Shown one piece after another: positions 44,324 through 52,939 of a stretch of DNA of 64,000 nucleotides; the stretch's first letter is position 1; every line of letters begins with the position of its first letter. The notes beneath the pieces were generated by a model. That model was not told the origin of the DNA. It was given only the letters and a program-made list of their open reading frames with translations, and searched no databases. A program made the position numbers and the translations under genes. This stretch comes from Phaeovulum veldkampii DSM 11550 (GTDB lineage: Bacteria > Pseudomonadota > Alphaproteobacteria > Rhodobacterales > Rhodobacteraceae), in NCBI RefSeq assembly GCF_003034995.1, contig NZ_PZKF01000005.1:1-64000 (forward strand), given 5' to 3'.

Positions 44324-45670
44324 ATGCAGGACAGGCTAGAGGGGCTGACGGCCGCACTGTTGCAGGCGGCGGCACAGGCAGGCGCCGGGCAGGCCGACGC
44401 GATCGCCATCGAGGGGCGGTCGATCTCGATCGACGTGCGCGACGGCGGGCTGGAACAGGCCGAACGCGCCGAAGGCGTGGAAATCGGGTTGCGGGTGATC
44501 CTTGACGGACGGCAGGCCTGTGTTTCGGCCTCGGATATCTCGGCGCGCACCATCACCGAAATCGCCGAACGCGCGGTGGCGATGGCGCGCGAGGCCCCGG
44601 TGGACCCCTACGCCGGGCTGGCCGACCCGGACCAGATCGCGCGCCACTGGGACGTGGCCGCGCTGGAGCTGGAAGACCCCGCCCCCGAACCCGCCGCCGC
44701 CCTGCTGGAGGATGACGCCCGCAGGGCCGAGGCCGCAGGGCTGGCCGTGGCAGGCATCAGCCAGATGCAGTCGGCCAGCGTCAGCTATTCGCGCCGGGCG
44801 ATCCATCTGGCCGCCTCCAACGGGTTTTCGGGCGGCTATGCGCGCAGCTCGCGCGCTGTGTCGGCGGTGGCGATCACCGGCGAGGGGCTGGGAATGGAAC
44901 GCGACTGGGCCGCCGAAAGCCGCACCTTTCAGGCCGACCTGCCCAGCCCCGAAAGCGTAGGCCAACTGGCCGCCGAACGCGCCGTGGCCCGTGCAGGCGC
45001 GCGCAAGCCGCCGACTGGCGCCTTTGCGGTGCTGTATGACGAACGCATCGCCTCGGGGCTGATCACGCATCTGCTGGCCGCCATCAACGGCGCCTCGATC
45101 GCGCGCGGGTCATCTTGGCTGCGCGATGCGCTGGGGGCGCAGGTGCTGCCCGCGGGCCTGTCGCTGCGCGAAGACCCGCACCGCCCGCGCATCTCCGGTT
45201 CGCGCCCCTTCGATGCCGAGGGGCTGGCAACCAGGCCCCGCCTGATCATCGACAGGGGCGTGCTGACCGGCTGGACGCTCGATCTCGCCTCGGCGCGCAA
45301 GCTGGGGATGGACAGCACCGCCTCGGCCAGCCGCGGCCCGGCGGCCCCGCCTTCCCCCTCGGCAGGCAATGTGGCGCTGACCCAAGGCACCGCCAGCCGC
45401 GACGATCTGCTGCGCGAGATGGGCACCGGGCTGTGGATCACCTCCATGCTGGGTTCGACCATCAACCCCACCACCGGCGATTATTCGCGCGGCGCTGCGG
45501 GGTTTTGGGTGGAAAACGGGGTGCCGGTCTATCCGGTAAACGAATGCACCGTGGCGGGCAACCTGCGCGACATGCTGATGCGCATCACCCCTGCCAATGA
45601 CGCGCGGCCCCATCTGAGCCATGTCGTACCCAGCCTTCTGGTCGAAGGTCTGACCCTTGCCGGAGCATGA
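44324..45670 (+). CDS. PmbA/TldD-family metalloprotease subunit
   Basis: A 448-residue cytosolic protein of the modulator-of-gyrase family. The N-terminal half has DVRDGGLEQAERAEGVEIGLRV cut by the usual spacing, and the C-terminal half has PRLIIDRGVLTGW, GNVALTQGTASRDDLL, GSTINPTTGDYSRGAAGFWVENG and the final [12 protein letters not shown]. The TldE (PmbA) type lacks the HExxxH metal site, and I see none here, so it is the PmbA-like partner; TldD must be encoded elsewhere. In other species the pair degrades antitoxins and processes modified peptides. It overlaps cysQ by 14 nt. Confidence 0.88.
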   Translation: MQDRLEGLTAALLQAAAQAGAGQADAIAIEGRSISIDVRDGGLEQAERAEGVEIGLRVILDGRQACVSASDISARTITEIAERAVAMAREAPVDPYAGLADPDQIARHWDVAALELEDPAPEPAAALLEDDARRAEAAGLAVAGISQMQSASVSYSRRAIHLAASNGFSGGYARSSRAVSAVAITGEGLGMERDWAAESRTFQADLPSPESVGQLAAERAVARAGARKPPTGAFAVLYDERIASGLITHLLAAINGASIARGSSWLRDALGAQVLPAGLSLREDPHRPRISGSRPFDAEGLATRPRLIIDRGVLTGWTLDLASARKLGMDSTASASRGPAAPPSPSAGNVALTQGTASRDDLLREMGTGLWITSMLGSTINPTTGDYSRGAAGFWVENGVPVYPVNECTVAGNLRDMLMRITPANDARPHLSHVVPSLLVEGLTLAGA

Positions 45671-46496
45671 GCTTGCGCTGCTGACCGAGGCCGCGCGGAC
45701 GGCGGGCGAGATTGCGCTGCGCTGGTGGCGCAAGCCGGTGCAGGTCTGGGACAAGCCCGGCGGCGCGGGGCCCGTCTCGGCGGCCGATCTGGCCGTGAAT
45801 GCCGCGCTGGCGCAGATGCTGCGCGGCGCGCGCCCTGATTATGGCTGGCTGTCGGAAGAAAGCGCCGACAGCGCCGGACGGCTGGCCGCGCCGCGCAGCT
45901 TCATCATTGACCCGATAGACGGCACCCGCAGCTTTCTGGCCGGGCAGGACGGCTTTGCCCATTCGCTTGCCGTGACCGAAGCAGGGCGGGTGATTGCGGC
46001 GGTGGTGTTTTTGCCCGCGCGCGGAGCGCTCTATGCCGCCACCGCGGGCGGGCCTGCGCTGAAAAACGGCCTGCCGATCAGCGCCGCCGCAAACCGCCCG
46101 CTGGCCGGGGCCGAGGTGCTGACGACCGCGGCAAGTTCCGACCCGGCGCTTTGGCACGACGACCAGCCGCCGCTGTGGCGCCGGGCGTTTCGCCCGGCGA
46201 TTGCCTGGCGGCTGTGTCTGGTGGCCGAGGGGCGGTTCGACGCCATGCTGTCGCTGCGCCCCACCTGGGAATGGGACAGTGCCGCGGGCAGCCTGATCGC
46301 CGAACGCGCCGGGGCGACGGTGACCGACCGCACGGGCGCGGCACTGGGGTTCAACCGCCCGCATCCGCAGGCCTGCGGCCTGATCGCCGCGCCGCCCGCG
46401 CTGCATGCCGAGATCATGGGTCGGCTGCGCCCCGAGGATCAGCCCGGCGCGCCTGCCGCGTCGAACACCCCCTCGAACAGCACCGACGACAGATAG
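45657..46496 (+). CDS. cysQ: 3'(2'),5'-bisphosphate nucleotidase CysQ (inositol monophosphatase family)
   Basis: A 279-residue magnesium-dependent phosphatase that removes the 3'-phosphate from adenosine bisphosphates made in sulfate assimilation. Metal ligands are Glu67/Glu68 (LSEESA), and Asp85 and Asp88 in [10 protein letters not shown], then [16 protein letters not shown]. The start is a TTG at 45657, giving [18 protein letters not shown]; no in-frame ATG begins the family N-terminus. It overlaps the previous gene by 14 nt. Its last 58 nt lie opposite the 3' end of cysK, adding about 18 residues not obviously part of the fold. Proximity to cysK fits a sulfur role. Confidence 0.85.
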   Translation: MPEHELALLTEAARTAGEIALRWWRKPVQVWDKPGGAGPVSAADLAVNAALAQMLRGARPDYGWLSEESADSAGRLAAPRSFIIDPIDGTRSFLAGQDGFAHSLAVTEAGRVIAAVVFLPARGALYAATAGGPALKNGLPISAAANRPLAGAEVLTTAASSDPALWHDDQPPLWRRAFRPAIAWRLCLVAEGRFDAMLSLRPTWEWDSAAGSLIAERAGATVTDRTGAALGFNRPHPQACGLIAAPPALHAEIMGRLRPEDQPGAPAASNTPSNSTDDR

Positions 46497-47407
46497 CGTT
46501 CGCCGGAATCGGGCAGCACCACAACGATGGTCTTGCCCGCGTTTTCGGGCCGATGCGCCAGCCGCAGCGCCGCCGCGGTGGCCGCACCACAGGAAATGCC
46601 CGCCAGAATTCCCTCCTCGCGCGCCAGCCGCAGGGCGGTTGCCACGGCGTCGTCGTTGCTGACCTGCTCGATGACGTCCACCAGCGACAGGTCGAGCACG
46701 CCGGGCACAAAGCCTGCGCCGATCCCTTGAATCTTGTGCGGGCCCGGCTGCACCGGCACGCCCGCGCGGGTCTGGGTCAACACCGGGCTGGCGGCAGGCT
46801 CTACCGCAACCGAGGTGATCGCGCGGTTCTGCGCCTTGAGATAGCGCGACACGCCGGTGATGGTGCCGCCGGTGCCCACGCCCGCCACGAAAATATCCAC
46901 CGCGCCGTCGGTATCGTGCCAGATTTCCGGCCCCGTGGTGCGTTCGTGGATGGCCGGGTTGGCCGGGTTCTGGAACTGTTGCAGCAGCACATATTTCGGG
47001 TCTGATGCCGCGATCTCTTCGGCCTTTTCGATGGCACCCTTCATACCTTTGGCACCCTCGGTCAGCACCAGCCTGGCGCCGTAAGCCAGCAACAACTTGC
47101 GCCGCTCGATGCTCATGGTGTCGGGCATGGTCAGCGTGATCGGAATGCCGCGGGCAGCGGCCACGAAGGCCAGCGCGATGCCCGTGTTGCCCGAGGTCGG
47201 CTCCACAATCTCCTTGCCGGGGGTCAGGATGCCCTTTTCCTCGGCATCCCAGATCATCGCGGCGCCGATCCGGCATTTGACCGAATAGGCCGGGTTCCGC
47301 CCCTCGATCTTTGCCAGAACGGTGGCCGCGGCGCCGTCGGTGATCCGGTTCAGCCGCACCAGCGGGGTGCGCCCGATCGAAAGCGAGTTATCAGCGAAAA
47401 TGGTCAT
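46439..47407 (-). CDS. cysK: cysteine synthase A
   Basis: A 322-residue PLP enzyme making cysteine from O-acetylserine and sulfide. The PLP lysine is Lys44 in [13 protein letters not shown], the phosphate-binding loop is [10 protein letters not shown], and the substrate loop is [10 protein letters not shown]. The start at 47407 was chosen over an upstream ATG at 47446. It is the last gene of a leftward run: secreted rhodanese, YeeE/YedE transporter, 56-aa protein, cysK. This context suggests that thiosulfate-derived sulfur is the sulfide source. Its 3' end overlaps cysQ by 58 nt in convergent orientation. Confidence 0.95.
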   Translation of the reverse strand: MTIFADNSLSIGRTPLVRLNRITDGAAATVLAKIEGRNPAYSVKCRIGAAMIWDAEEKGILTPGKEIVEPTSGNTGIALAFVAAARGIPITLTMPDTMSIERRKLLLAYGARLVLTEGAKGMKGAIEKAEEIAASDPKYVLLQQFQNPANPAIHERTTGPEIWHDTDGAVDIFVAGVGTGGTITGVSRYLKAQNRAITSVAVEPAASPVLTQTRAGVPVQPGPHKIQGIGAGFVPGVLDLSLVDVIEQVSNDDAVATALRLAREEGILAGISCGAATAAALRLAHRPENAGKTIVVVLPDSGERYLSSVLFEGVFDAAGAPG

Positions 47408-47421
47408 GTCATGTCCTTTGG

Positions 47422-47592
47422 TCATTTGGCGGGCGCTGCGGTGCAATGCGCCCCGCTGGCAGCCAGGCCCGAGCCCAGCGCCAGAAACGGCGGCGCCTTG
47501 TAGGGGTTGAGCGGCGCGCTGGCCGCAAGATCAAGGCCGATCACGGCGGCAAGGGCAGCCACGACGGCAAGGGCGACGGGGCGACGGGTCAT
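47422..47592 (-). CDS. 56-aa membrane-anchored or secreted small protein
   Basis: A 56-codon gene whose ATG overlaps the stop of the YeeE/YedE gene as ATGA and whose stop is 14 nt before cysK. The product has a basic start, a hydrophobic segment (about 5-26) and a short tail with a single cysteine near the end (GAHCTAAP, Cys50). I do not recognise the family. The coupled position inside a sulfur operon suggests that it is an accessory to the transporter. Topology could be a cleaved signal peptide or a single-pass anchor with the cysteine in the periplasm. Confidence 0.68.
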   Translation of the reverse strand: MTRRPVALAVVAALAAVIGLDLAASAPLNPYKAPPFLALGSGLAASGAHCTAAPAK

Positions 47593-48716
47593 GGCCGCGC
47601 CTCCAGCCCCAGGGCGGGGCGGGCCTTGATGCCCACATATGATCCCGCAAAGGCCGCGACAAACCAGACCCAGCCGTGCAAGCTGCCGGTCGAAATTCCG
47701 CTGAAGAAGGCCCCCACGTTGCAGCCAAACGCCAGCCGCGAGGAATAGCCCAGCACCAGCCCCGCCAGCACCACCGCCACCCAGGCCCGTGCAGACAGCC
47801 GCGGCAGCCGCGCTGTCAGCCCGCCGCGCCAGGCAGCGACCAGAGCGGCGCCCGCGAGGATGCCGATATTGGTGAGCGAAGTCACATCGGTCAGCACGCT
47901 TTGCGCCAGACGTTCGGCATTGCCGGGCGCGGCCCAGAAGGCGACGCCGGTCAGATCGGCCCCCAGCGCCTGCACGCCCTTGGCAGCCCAAAGCCCAAGG
48001 CCATAGACCACGCCCCAGGGCTGGCCCGACACGATCAGGTTCAGTACCGCCAGCCCCGCCAGCAAAACCGCCGCCAGCCACAACCGGCCGGGCAGCTTGC
48101 GGCTGCCGGGCTTGCCCAGCGCCAGCGCCAGAACCGCCACTGCCGCCAGCGCAGCCAGCGTCAGGCCCAGCCCCGAATTGCCCGCCAACGCCACCACCGG
48201 CGCCGTGCCAAGGCCCAGCCACCAGTCCAGGTGCAGCGTTGCGGCGAAACTGCCCAGCGCAAAGAACGGCAGCGCCAGCGCCCCCACCGGGTTGCCGCTG
48301 CCCGCGTTTACCAGCGTGCCTGACCCACAGCCCAGCACCAGCTGCATCGCGGCACCAAACACGAAGGCACCGCCTATCATCGCCACGCCCACCGGCGCAT
48401 GGGCGCCCATCAACTCGCCTGCGTTCGATTGCAGCAGTGGAAAGGCCACCGCCGCGACCAACGCAATCGCCAGAAGCTGCGCCACCAGCCCGGCCGGTTC
48501 ACGCCGCAGGATCATCGCACGCCACGGGCCGGCAAAACCAAAGCGCAACCCCTCCAGCGTGATGCCGAAACCAAGGCCGATGAGCAAAAGCGCGCCATAG
48601 CGCGCGCCCGCCAAGGCTGCGACAGCCAGGGCCGCCGCAAGCGCCAGCGCCACCAGCGCCAGGCGCCCGGCAATCGGGGCACCCGCGCGGGGCGGAGAAA
48701 GTGTTGTATCGGTCAT
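47589..48716 (-). CDS. YeeE/YedE-family thiosulfate-type transporter
   Basis: A 375-residue inner-membrane protein with about nine or ten hydrophobic helices in two repeats. Conserved cysteines are in LVLGCGSGTLVNAGSGN and in RLAFGCNVGAFFSGIS, each the hallmark of the YeeE/YedE (TsuA) family, whose characterised member passes thiosulfate along cysteine residues. It is 7 nt after the secreted rhodanese gene and overlaps the 56-aa gene. Thiosulfate uptake is the best inference. Selenium or other sulfur species remain possible. Confidence 0.9.
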   Translation of the reverse strand: MTDTTLSPPRAGAPIAGRLALVALALAAALAVAALAGARYGALLLIGLGFGITLEGLRFGFAGPWRAMILRREPAGLVAQLLAIALVAAVAFPLLQSNAGELMGAHAPVGVAMIGGAFVFGAAMQLVLGCGSGTLVNAGSGNPVGALALPFFALGSFAATLHLDWWLGLGTAPVVALAGNSGLGLTLAALAAVAVLALALGKPGSRKLPGRLWLAAVLLAGLAVLNLIVSGQPWGVVYGLGLWAAKGVQALGADLTGVAFWAAPGNAERLAQSVLTDVTSLTNIGILAGAALVAAWRGGLTARLPRLSARAWVAVVLAGLVLGYSSRLAFGCNVGAFFSGISTGSLHGWVWFVAAFAGSYVGIKARPALGLEARP

Positions 48717-48723
48717 GGCTGCC

Positions 48724-49668
48724 TCAGAACACGCTCTTGATCTGGTTCCACAGGTTGCGGATCGGGCCGGGTGTGTTGTCCATCGGCAGGCCCGCCTGCG
48801 ACCAGCCCACCATCGACTCGGGGTAGAGCCTCACCCCCTCGATCCCGGCAAGCTCGCTGAGCGCAAACCAGTTGGTCGCGGCCCAATGGCCGGTGTTGCA
48901 GAACGACACCAGTTGGTCGCCCTGCTGGAACCCGTTTGCCGCCGCAAGGCTTTGCACCGCGGCGCCGTCGATCAGGCTGGGACCAGAGGTGAACCAGCGC
49001 GAATGGGTGAAGTATTTCGACTGCGGCAAGGTGCCGGGCCGGGCGGCCGAGGCATGGGCCTGCTCGCCCGCCCAGAACGACTCGGGCCGCGCGTCGATCA
49101 GATCACCCACGGCCTTGCCTTCGACCACCGCCAGAACGTCGTCAGTCGTGGCAAGCCAGGTATCGGCAAAGGTCACCGTGATGTCAGAGACCACCGGCGC
49201 GACCGCTTCGGTCGAAACCGGCAGGCCCGCCCCTGTCCATGCGTCAAAGCCGCCGTTCAGGATCGCCAACTGGCTGACACCCGAAGATTTCAGCGTCCAG
49301 TAAACCCGCGCAGCGGCGCCGAAATCGGTTTCGTCGCTGCCCTGATGCACGATCACGGTGGGCCGGCCAGGGGTGACACCAAGGCTGCGCAGAACCTCTG
49401 TCAGCTTGTCGATGGCGGGTACAGCGCCGGGGTTTTCAGCCGGGCCGCGGAACAGCCCATAGGGCGCGGCCACGGCACCGGGGATATGGCCCTCGGCATA
49501 GGGTTTCTTGCCGTCTTCGGTGCTGGCGGGGCGGATATCGAGGATCAGCAGCGCGTCGGCCTGCGCGGCCAGATCGGCGGGGGCGATCAGCGGGCCAAAA
49601 GCCCCCTGCGCGAAGGCGGGCGCCTGAACCAGCGCAATAGCGGCAGCAAGGGCAAGGATCTTGTTCAT
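48724..49668 (-). CDS. periplasmic sulfurtransferase (two rhodanese domains)
   Basis: A 314-residue protein with a signal peptide (MNKILALAAAIALVQAPAFA) and two rhodanese domains. The catalytic Cys257 is in VSFCNTGHWAATNWF; the first domain (VIVHQGSDETDFGAAARVYW) has no cysteine in the loop. It should transfer sulfane sulfur from thiosulfate or related donors in the periplasm. It heads the leftward operon with the YeeE transporter, so it may load or process the transported sulfur species. The start at 49668 has GGAG upstream and starts the signal peptide. Confidence 0.9.
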   Translation of the reverse strand: MNKILALAAAIALVQAPAFAQGAFGPLIAPADLAAQADALLILDIRPASTEDGKKPYAEGHIPGAVAAPYGLFRGPAENPGAVPAIDKLTEVLRSLGVTPGRPTVIVHQGSDETDFGAAARVYWTLKSSGVSQLAILNGGFDAWTGAGLPVSTEAVAPVVSDITVTFADTWLATTDDVLAVVEGKAVGDLIDARPESFWAGEQAHASAARPGTLPQSKYFTHSRWFTSGPSLIDGAAVQSLAAANGFQQGDQLVSFCNTGHWAATNWFALSELAGIEGVRLYPESMVGWSQAGLPMDNTPGPIRNLWNQIKSVF

Positions 49669-50127
49669 CGGGGGCTCCTTGGCGAACAATGTTTTGTTTC
49701 TGGTGGCACCCGACGCCGCGGCATTCAAGGCCGGGGTTAGCACGATTGACCAGCAAAAAAACATTGCATTTCAAGCATATGTTCTGCGGATATCCGAAAC
49801 CCGGAACGCTGTTCAGATGCGATGCAGAGAGCGGGAACAGTTACCCCTCCCTTACCGCCCGCAAGGGAACACCCGGCGCGCCCGGTGCGGATGATCACAA
49901 ATTCGTGATAATCCGCAGGCCATGCACCAGACGCCAAAGGCCATGCGTTTTTCGCATGTCTGCCTTCACGTCGGCCAATATCCGATTCGGACAATTGAGG
50001 TTTCTACGGCCAGGTTCTAGCAAACCCCTTGCCCCTGTCGGGGCCTTGTCCGAGCCGGCGGACCCCCCCGGCCGGACATTGGCCCCAGCCCATCGGGGTG
50101 TGCGGCACATCCTTGGGAGAGGCAATC
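49669..50127. promoter_or_regulatory. 459-bp divergent intergenic region with palindromes
   Basis: No gene is visible here; the region is divergent between the sulfur operon and the CoA transferase. It holds a 28-bp interrupted palindrome at 49888-49915, the perfect palindrome CGGATATCCG at 49787-49796, and a hairpin CATGCG / CGCATG with a T5 loop at 49942-49958. The part nearest the rhodanese gene is AT-rich and probably contains its promoter. Confidence 0.5.
49888..49915. promoter_or_regulatory. 28-bp palindromic operator candidate
   Basis: Arms CGGAT and ATCAC on the left are mirrored by GTGAT and ATCCG on the right, with a 6-bp centre and one mismatched base pair position in each arm. 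Such symmetry suits a dimeric repressor. The outer half CGGAT/ATCCG is repeated as a short palindrome about 95 bp away at 49787-49796. The regulator is unknown. Confidence 0.5.
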
Positions 50128-51624
50128 GTGCAAAATCCGAACTTGGACCGAATTCGCAACGCAACGCTGCGCGAACGGATCGTCACCGCCGACGAGGCCG
50201 CGCTTTTGATCCGCGACGGCATGACCGTGGGCATGTCGGGCTTTACCCGCGCGGGCGAGGCCAAAGCCGTGCCGATGGCGCTGGCCGCCCGCGCAAAGAC
50301 TGAGCCGCTGAAGATCACGCTGATGACCGGCGCAAGCCTTGGCAACGATCTCGACAAAACCCTGACCGAGGCGCATGTGCTGGCGCGCCGCATCCCGTTC
50401 CAGTCCGACCCGGCGCTGCGCCGCGCGATCAACCATGGCGAGGTGATGTTCATCGACCAGCACCTGTCAGAAACGGTGGAAATGCTGCGCACCCGCCAGC
50501 TTCCAGCTGTCGATGTCGCGGTGATCGAGGCCGTGGCGATCACCGAATCCGGCGGCATCGTGCCCACGACCTCGGTCGGCAACTCGGCCAGCTTTGCCAT
50601 TCTGGCAGAAAAGGTGATCGTCGAGATCAACCTGAACCAGCCCGCCGCGCTGGAAGGTCTGCACGATATCTACATCCCGACCTACCGGCCGAACCGGCTG
50701 CCGATACCCGTGGTGACGCCTGAAAGCCGGGTGGGTCTGCCCTTTATTCCGGTGCCGCCGGAAAAGATCGCGGCCATCGTCGTGACCGAAAAGCTGGACA
50801 GTTCGGCAACCATTCTTGAACCCGATCACCACACCCGCGCGATTGCGCGCCACCTTGGCGACTTCCTGCTGCACGAGGTGAAAATGGGGCGGCTCGATCA
50901 CAGCCTGCAACCCTTGCAGGCCGGGATCGGCACTATCGCAAATGCCGTGCTGCACGGCTTTCTCGACACGCCGTTCCACAACCTGAAAATGTATTCCGAG
51001 GTCTTGCAGGATTCGACCTTCGATCTGTTCGACTCGGGCAAGCTGATCTTTGCCTCGGGTTCGTCGATCACGCTGTCGGCGGGCAAGTATCAGGAGATTC
51101 TGCCGCGACTGGCCGAATACAAGCCACGTCTGATCCTGCGCCCGCAGGAAATCTCGAACCACCCCGAGGTGGTGCGGCGGCTCGGGCTGATCTGCATCAA
51201 CACCGCGCTGGAGTTCGACATCTATGGCAATGTCAACTCGACCCATGTGATGGGCTCGCACATGATGAACGGCATCGGCGGGTCGGGCGATTTCGCGCGC
51301 AATGCCTATCTGTCGGTCTTTGTGACAAAATCCGAGGCCAAGGGCGGGCTGATCTCGTCGGTGGTGCCGATGGTCAGCCATGTCGATCACACCGAACATG
51401 ACGTGGACATTCTGGTGACCGAGGTGGGCCTTGCCGATCTGCGCGGGCTTGCGCCGCGCGAGCGGGCAAAGACCATCATCGCCAACTGCGTCCACCCTGA
51501 ATGGCGCCCCGCATTGCAGGACTATTTCGAACGCGCCTGCGCCCGCGGCGGGCATACCCCACATGTTCTGGAAGAGGCGCTGTCCTGGCACGCGCGGCTG
51601 CGCGAAACCGGGCGCATGGGCTGA
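50128..51624 (+). CDS. acetyl-CoA hydrolase/transferase, succinate CoA-transferase type
   Basis: A 498-residue class I CoA-transferase-fold enzyme. It starts at GTG 50128 with GGAGAGG upstream, giving VQNPNLDRIRNATLRERI. Blocks GMTVGMSGFTRAGEAKAVP, ESGGIVPTTSVGNS and MYSEVLQDSTFDL are typical; Glu291 in YSEVLQD corresponds to the catalytic glutamate that forms the glutamyl-CoA intermediate in AarC-like enzymes. It probably moves CoA between succinate and acetate or propionate. The ABC transporter genes begin 115 nt downstream, and an acetate-type symporter lies beyond them, so a role in organic acid use is plausible. Confidence 0.9.
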   Translation: MQNPNLDRIRNATLRERIVTADEAALLIRDGMTVGMSGFTRAGEAKAVPMALAARAKTEPLKITLMTGASLGNDLDKTLTEAHVLARRIPFQSDPALRRAINHGEVMFIDQHLSETVEMLRTRQLPAVDVAVIEAVAITESGGIVPTTSVGNSASFAILAEKVIVEINLNQPAALEGLHDIYIPTYRPNRLPIPVVTPESRVGLPFIPVPPEKIAAIVVTEKLDSSATILEPDHHTRAIARHLGDFLLHEVKMGRLDHSLQPLQAGIGTIANAVLHGFLDTPFHNLKMYSEVLQDSTFDLFDSGKLIFASGSSITLSAGKYQEILPRLAEYKPRLILRPQEISNHPEVVRRLGLICINTALEFDIYGNVNSTHVMGSHMMNGIGGSGDFARNAYLSVFVTKSEAKGGLISSVVPMVSHVDHTEHDVDILVTEVGLADLRGLAPRERAKTIIANCVHPEWRPALQDYFERACARGGHTPHVLEEALSWHARLRETGRMG

Positions 51625-51739
51625 AACCTGCGGCATCCTGCCCCCGCCGGGCGCCAAATACCCGGCCGCGGTCAAGTTTCGGTTGCGGGCGTGCAAAACT
51701 GCCCGCTAACTCGACAAAAGACCAACCGGGGGAAACAGG

Positions 51740-52888
51740 ATGACGATGAAGGCAATTCTGATGGGTGCCGTGGCGGCGCTGGCGATGGGCCTTGGCACGG
51801 CGAGCGCCGAGGGGGTGAAGGTCGGCATGATCACCACCCTTTCGGGCGGCGGCGCGGGCCTCGGCGTCGATACGCGCGACGGGTTCCAACTGGCGCTGAA
51901 ACAGGCAGGCGATGCCGCCAAGGCGGTGGAACTGATCATCGAGGATGACCAGCAAAAGCCCGATGTGGCGGTGCAGATCGCCGACAAGATGATTCAGTCC
52001 GACAAGGTCGATGTGCTGACCGGGATCGTCTGGTCCAACCTTGCGATGGCGGTGGTGCCGGCCGCCGTGGCGCAGGGCAAGTTCTACCTGTCCACCAACG
52101 CCGCGCCCTCGGCGCTGGCGGGCAAGGGCTGCAACCCACGCTATTTCTCGGTATCCTACCAGAACGACAACCTGCACGAGGCGGCTGGCGCCTACGCGGC
52201 CAGCGCGGGCATCGGCAAGGTGTTCATCATGGCGCCGAACTACCCGGCAGGGCAGGATTCGCTGACCGGCTTCAAGCGGTTCTATGATGGCGAAGTGGTG
52301 TCAGAGGTCTATACTCAGGTCGGCCAGACCGACTACGCCGCCGAAATCGCGCAAATCCGCGCCAGCGGGGCGGATGCGGTGTTCTTCTTCCTGCCGGGCG
52401 GGATGGGGATCGCCTTCCTGAAACAATATGCCGAATCCGGCGTGGGCCTGCCGCTGATCGGCCCGGCGTTCTCCTTCAGCCAGGACATCCTACCCGCCGT
52501 GGGTGATGCGGCACTGGGGGTGAAAAACACTGCCAACTGGTCGCATGATCTGGACAACCCCGCCAACGCCGCCTTTGTCGAAGGGTTCAAGGCCGAATAT
52601 GGGCGACTGCCGTCGATCTATGCCTCGTATGGCTATGACACGGCCAACCTGCTCTTGTCGGCGATCGCCAAGGCCGATGTGGCCGATGCCGAGGCGTTCC
52701 GCGCGGCACTTCAGGCGGCCGACTTCGCCTCGGTCCGCGGCAAGTTCCGCTTTGGGACAAACCAGCACCCGGTGCAGGATATTTATGTGCGCGAGGTGAT
52801 GAAGGAAGGCGACGCGCTGACCAACCGCATCGTCGGAACCGCGATGACCGACCGGGCCGACGCCTACGCCGACCAGTGCGGCATGTAA
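51740..52888 (+). CDS. ABC transporter substrate-binding protein (branched-chain amino acid/amide family)
   Basis: A 382-residue periplasmic binding protein with a signal peptide (MTMKAILMGAVAALAMGLG, ending ASA). The mature part opens VKVGMITTLSGGGAGLGVDTRDGF, the type I fold of the LivJ/LivK group, and has VLTGIVWSNLAMAVVP and YFSVSYQNDNLHEAAGAY. The ligand is unknown; this family binds amino acids, amides, urea or aromatic acids. The start at 51740 could also be the ATG at 51746. A GC hairpin separates it from the permease genes. Confidence 0.93.
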   Translation: MTMKAILMGAVAALAMGLGTASAEGVKVGMITTLSGGGAGLGVDTRDGFQLALKQAGDAAKAVELIIEDDQQKPDVAVQIADKMIQSDKVDVLTGIVWSNLAMAVVPAAVAQGKFYLSTNAAPSALAGKGCNPRYFSVSYQNDNLHEAAGAYAASAGIGKVFIMAPNYPAGQDSLTGFKRFYDGEVVSEVYTQVGQTDYAAEIAQIRASGADAVFFFLPGGMGIAFLKQYAESGVGLPLIGPAFSFSQDILPAVGDAALGVKNTANWSHDLDNPANAAFVEGFKAEYGRLPSIYASYGYDTANLLLSAIAKADVADAEAFRAALQAADFASVRGKFRFGTNQHPVQDIYVREVMKEGDALTNRIVGTAMTDRADAYADQCGM

Positions 52889-52894
52889 GGCCGA

Positions 52895-52919
52895 CGGGCC
52901 GGGGCAGCCCCCCGGCCCG
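52895..52919 (+). promoter_or_regulatory. GC stem-loop between binding protein and permease genes
   Basis: A 10-bp perfect stem (CGGGCCGGGG / CCCCGGCCCG) with a 5-nt loop, 6 nt after the stop codon and without a T-tract. In many ABC operons such a hairpin protects the binding-protein mRNA and lowers expression of the downstream permease genes. Confidence 0.6.
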
Positions 52920-52939
52920 ACCGACATGAGGATCACCCC

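Noticed and set aside
49669-50127. Assigning the 28-bp palindrome to a named sulfur regulator such as SqrR/BigR
   Set aside because: I could not match it to a consensus I trust, and no such regulator gene is adjacent.
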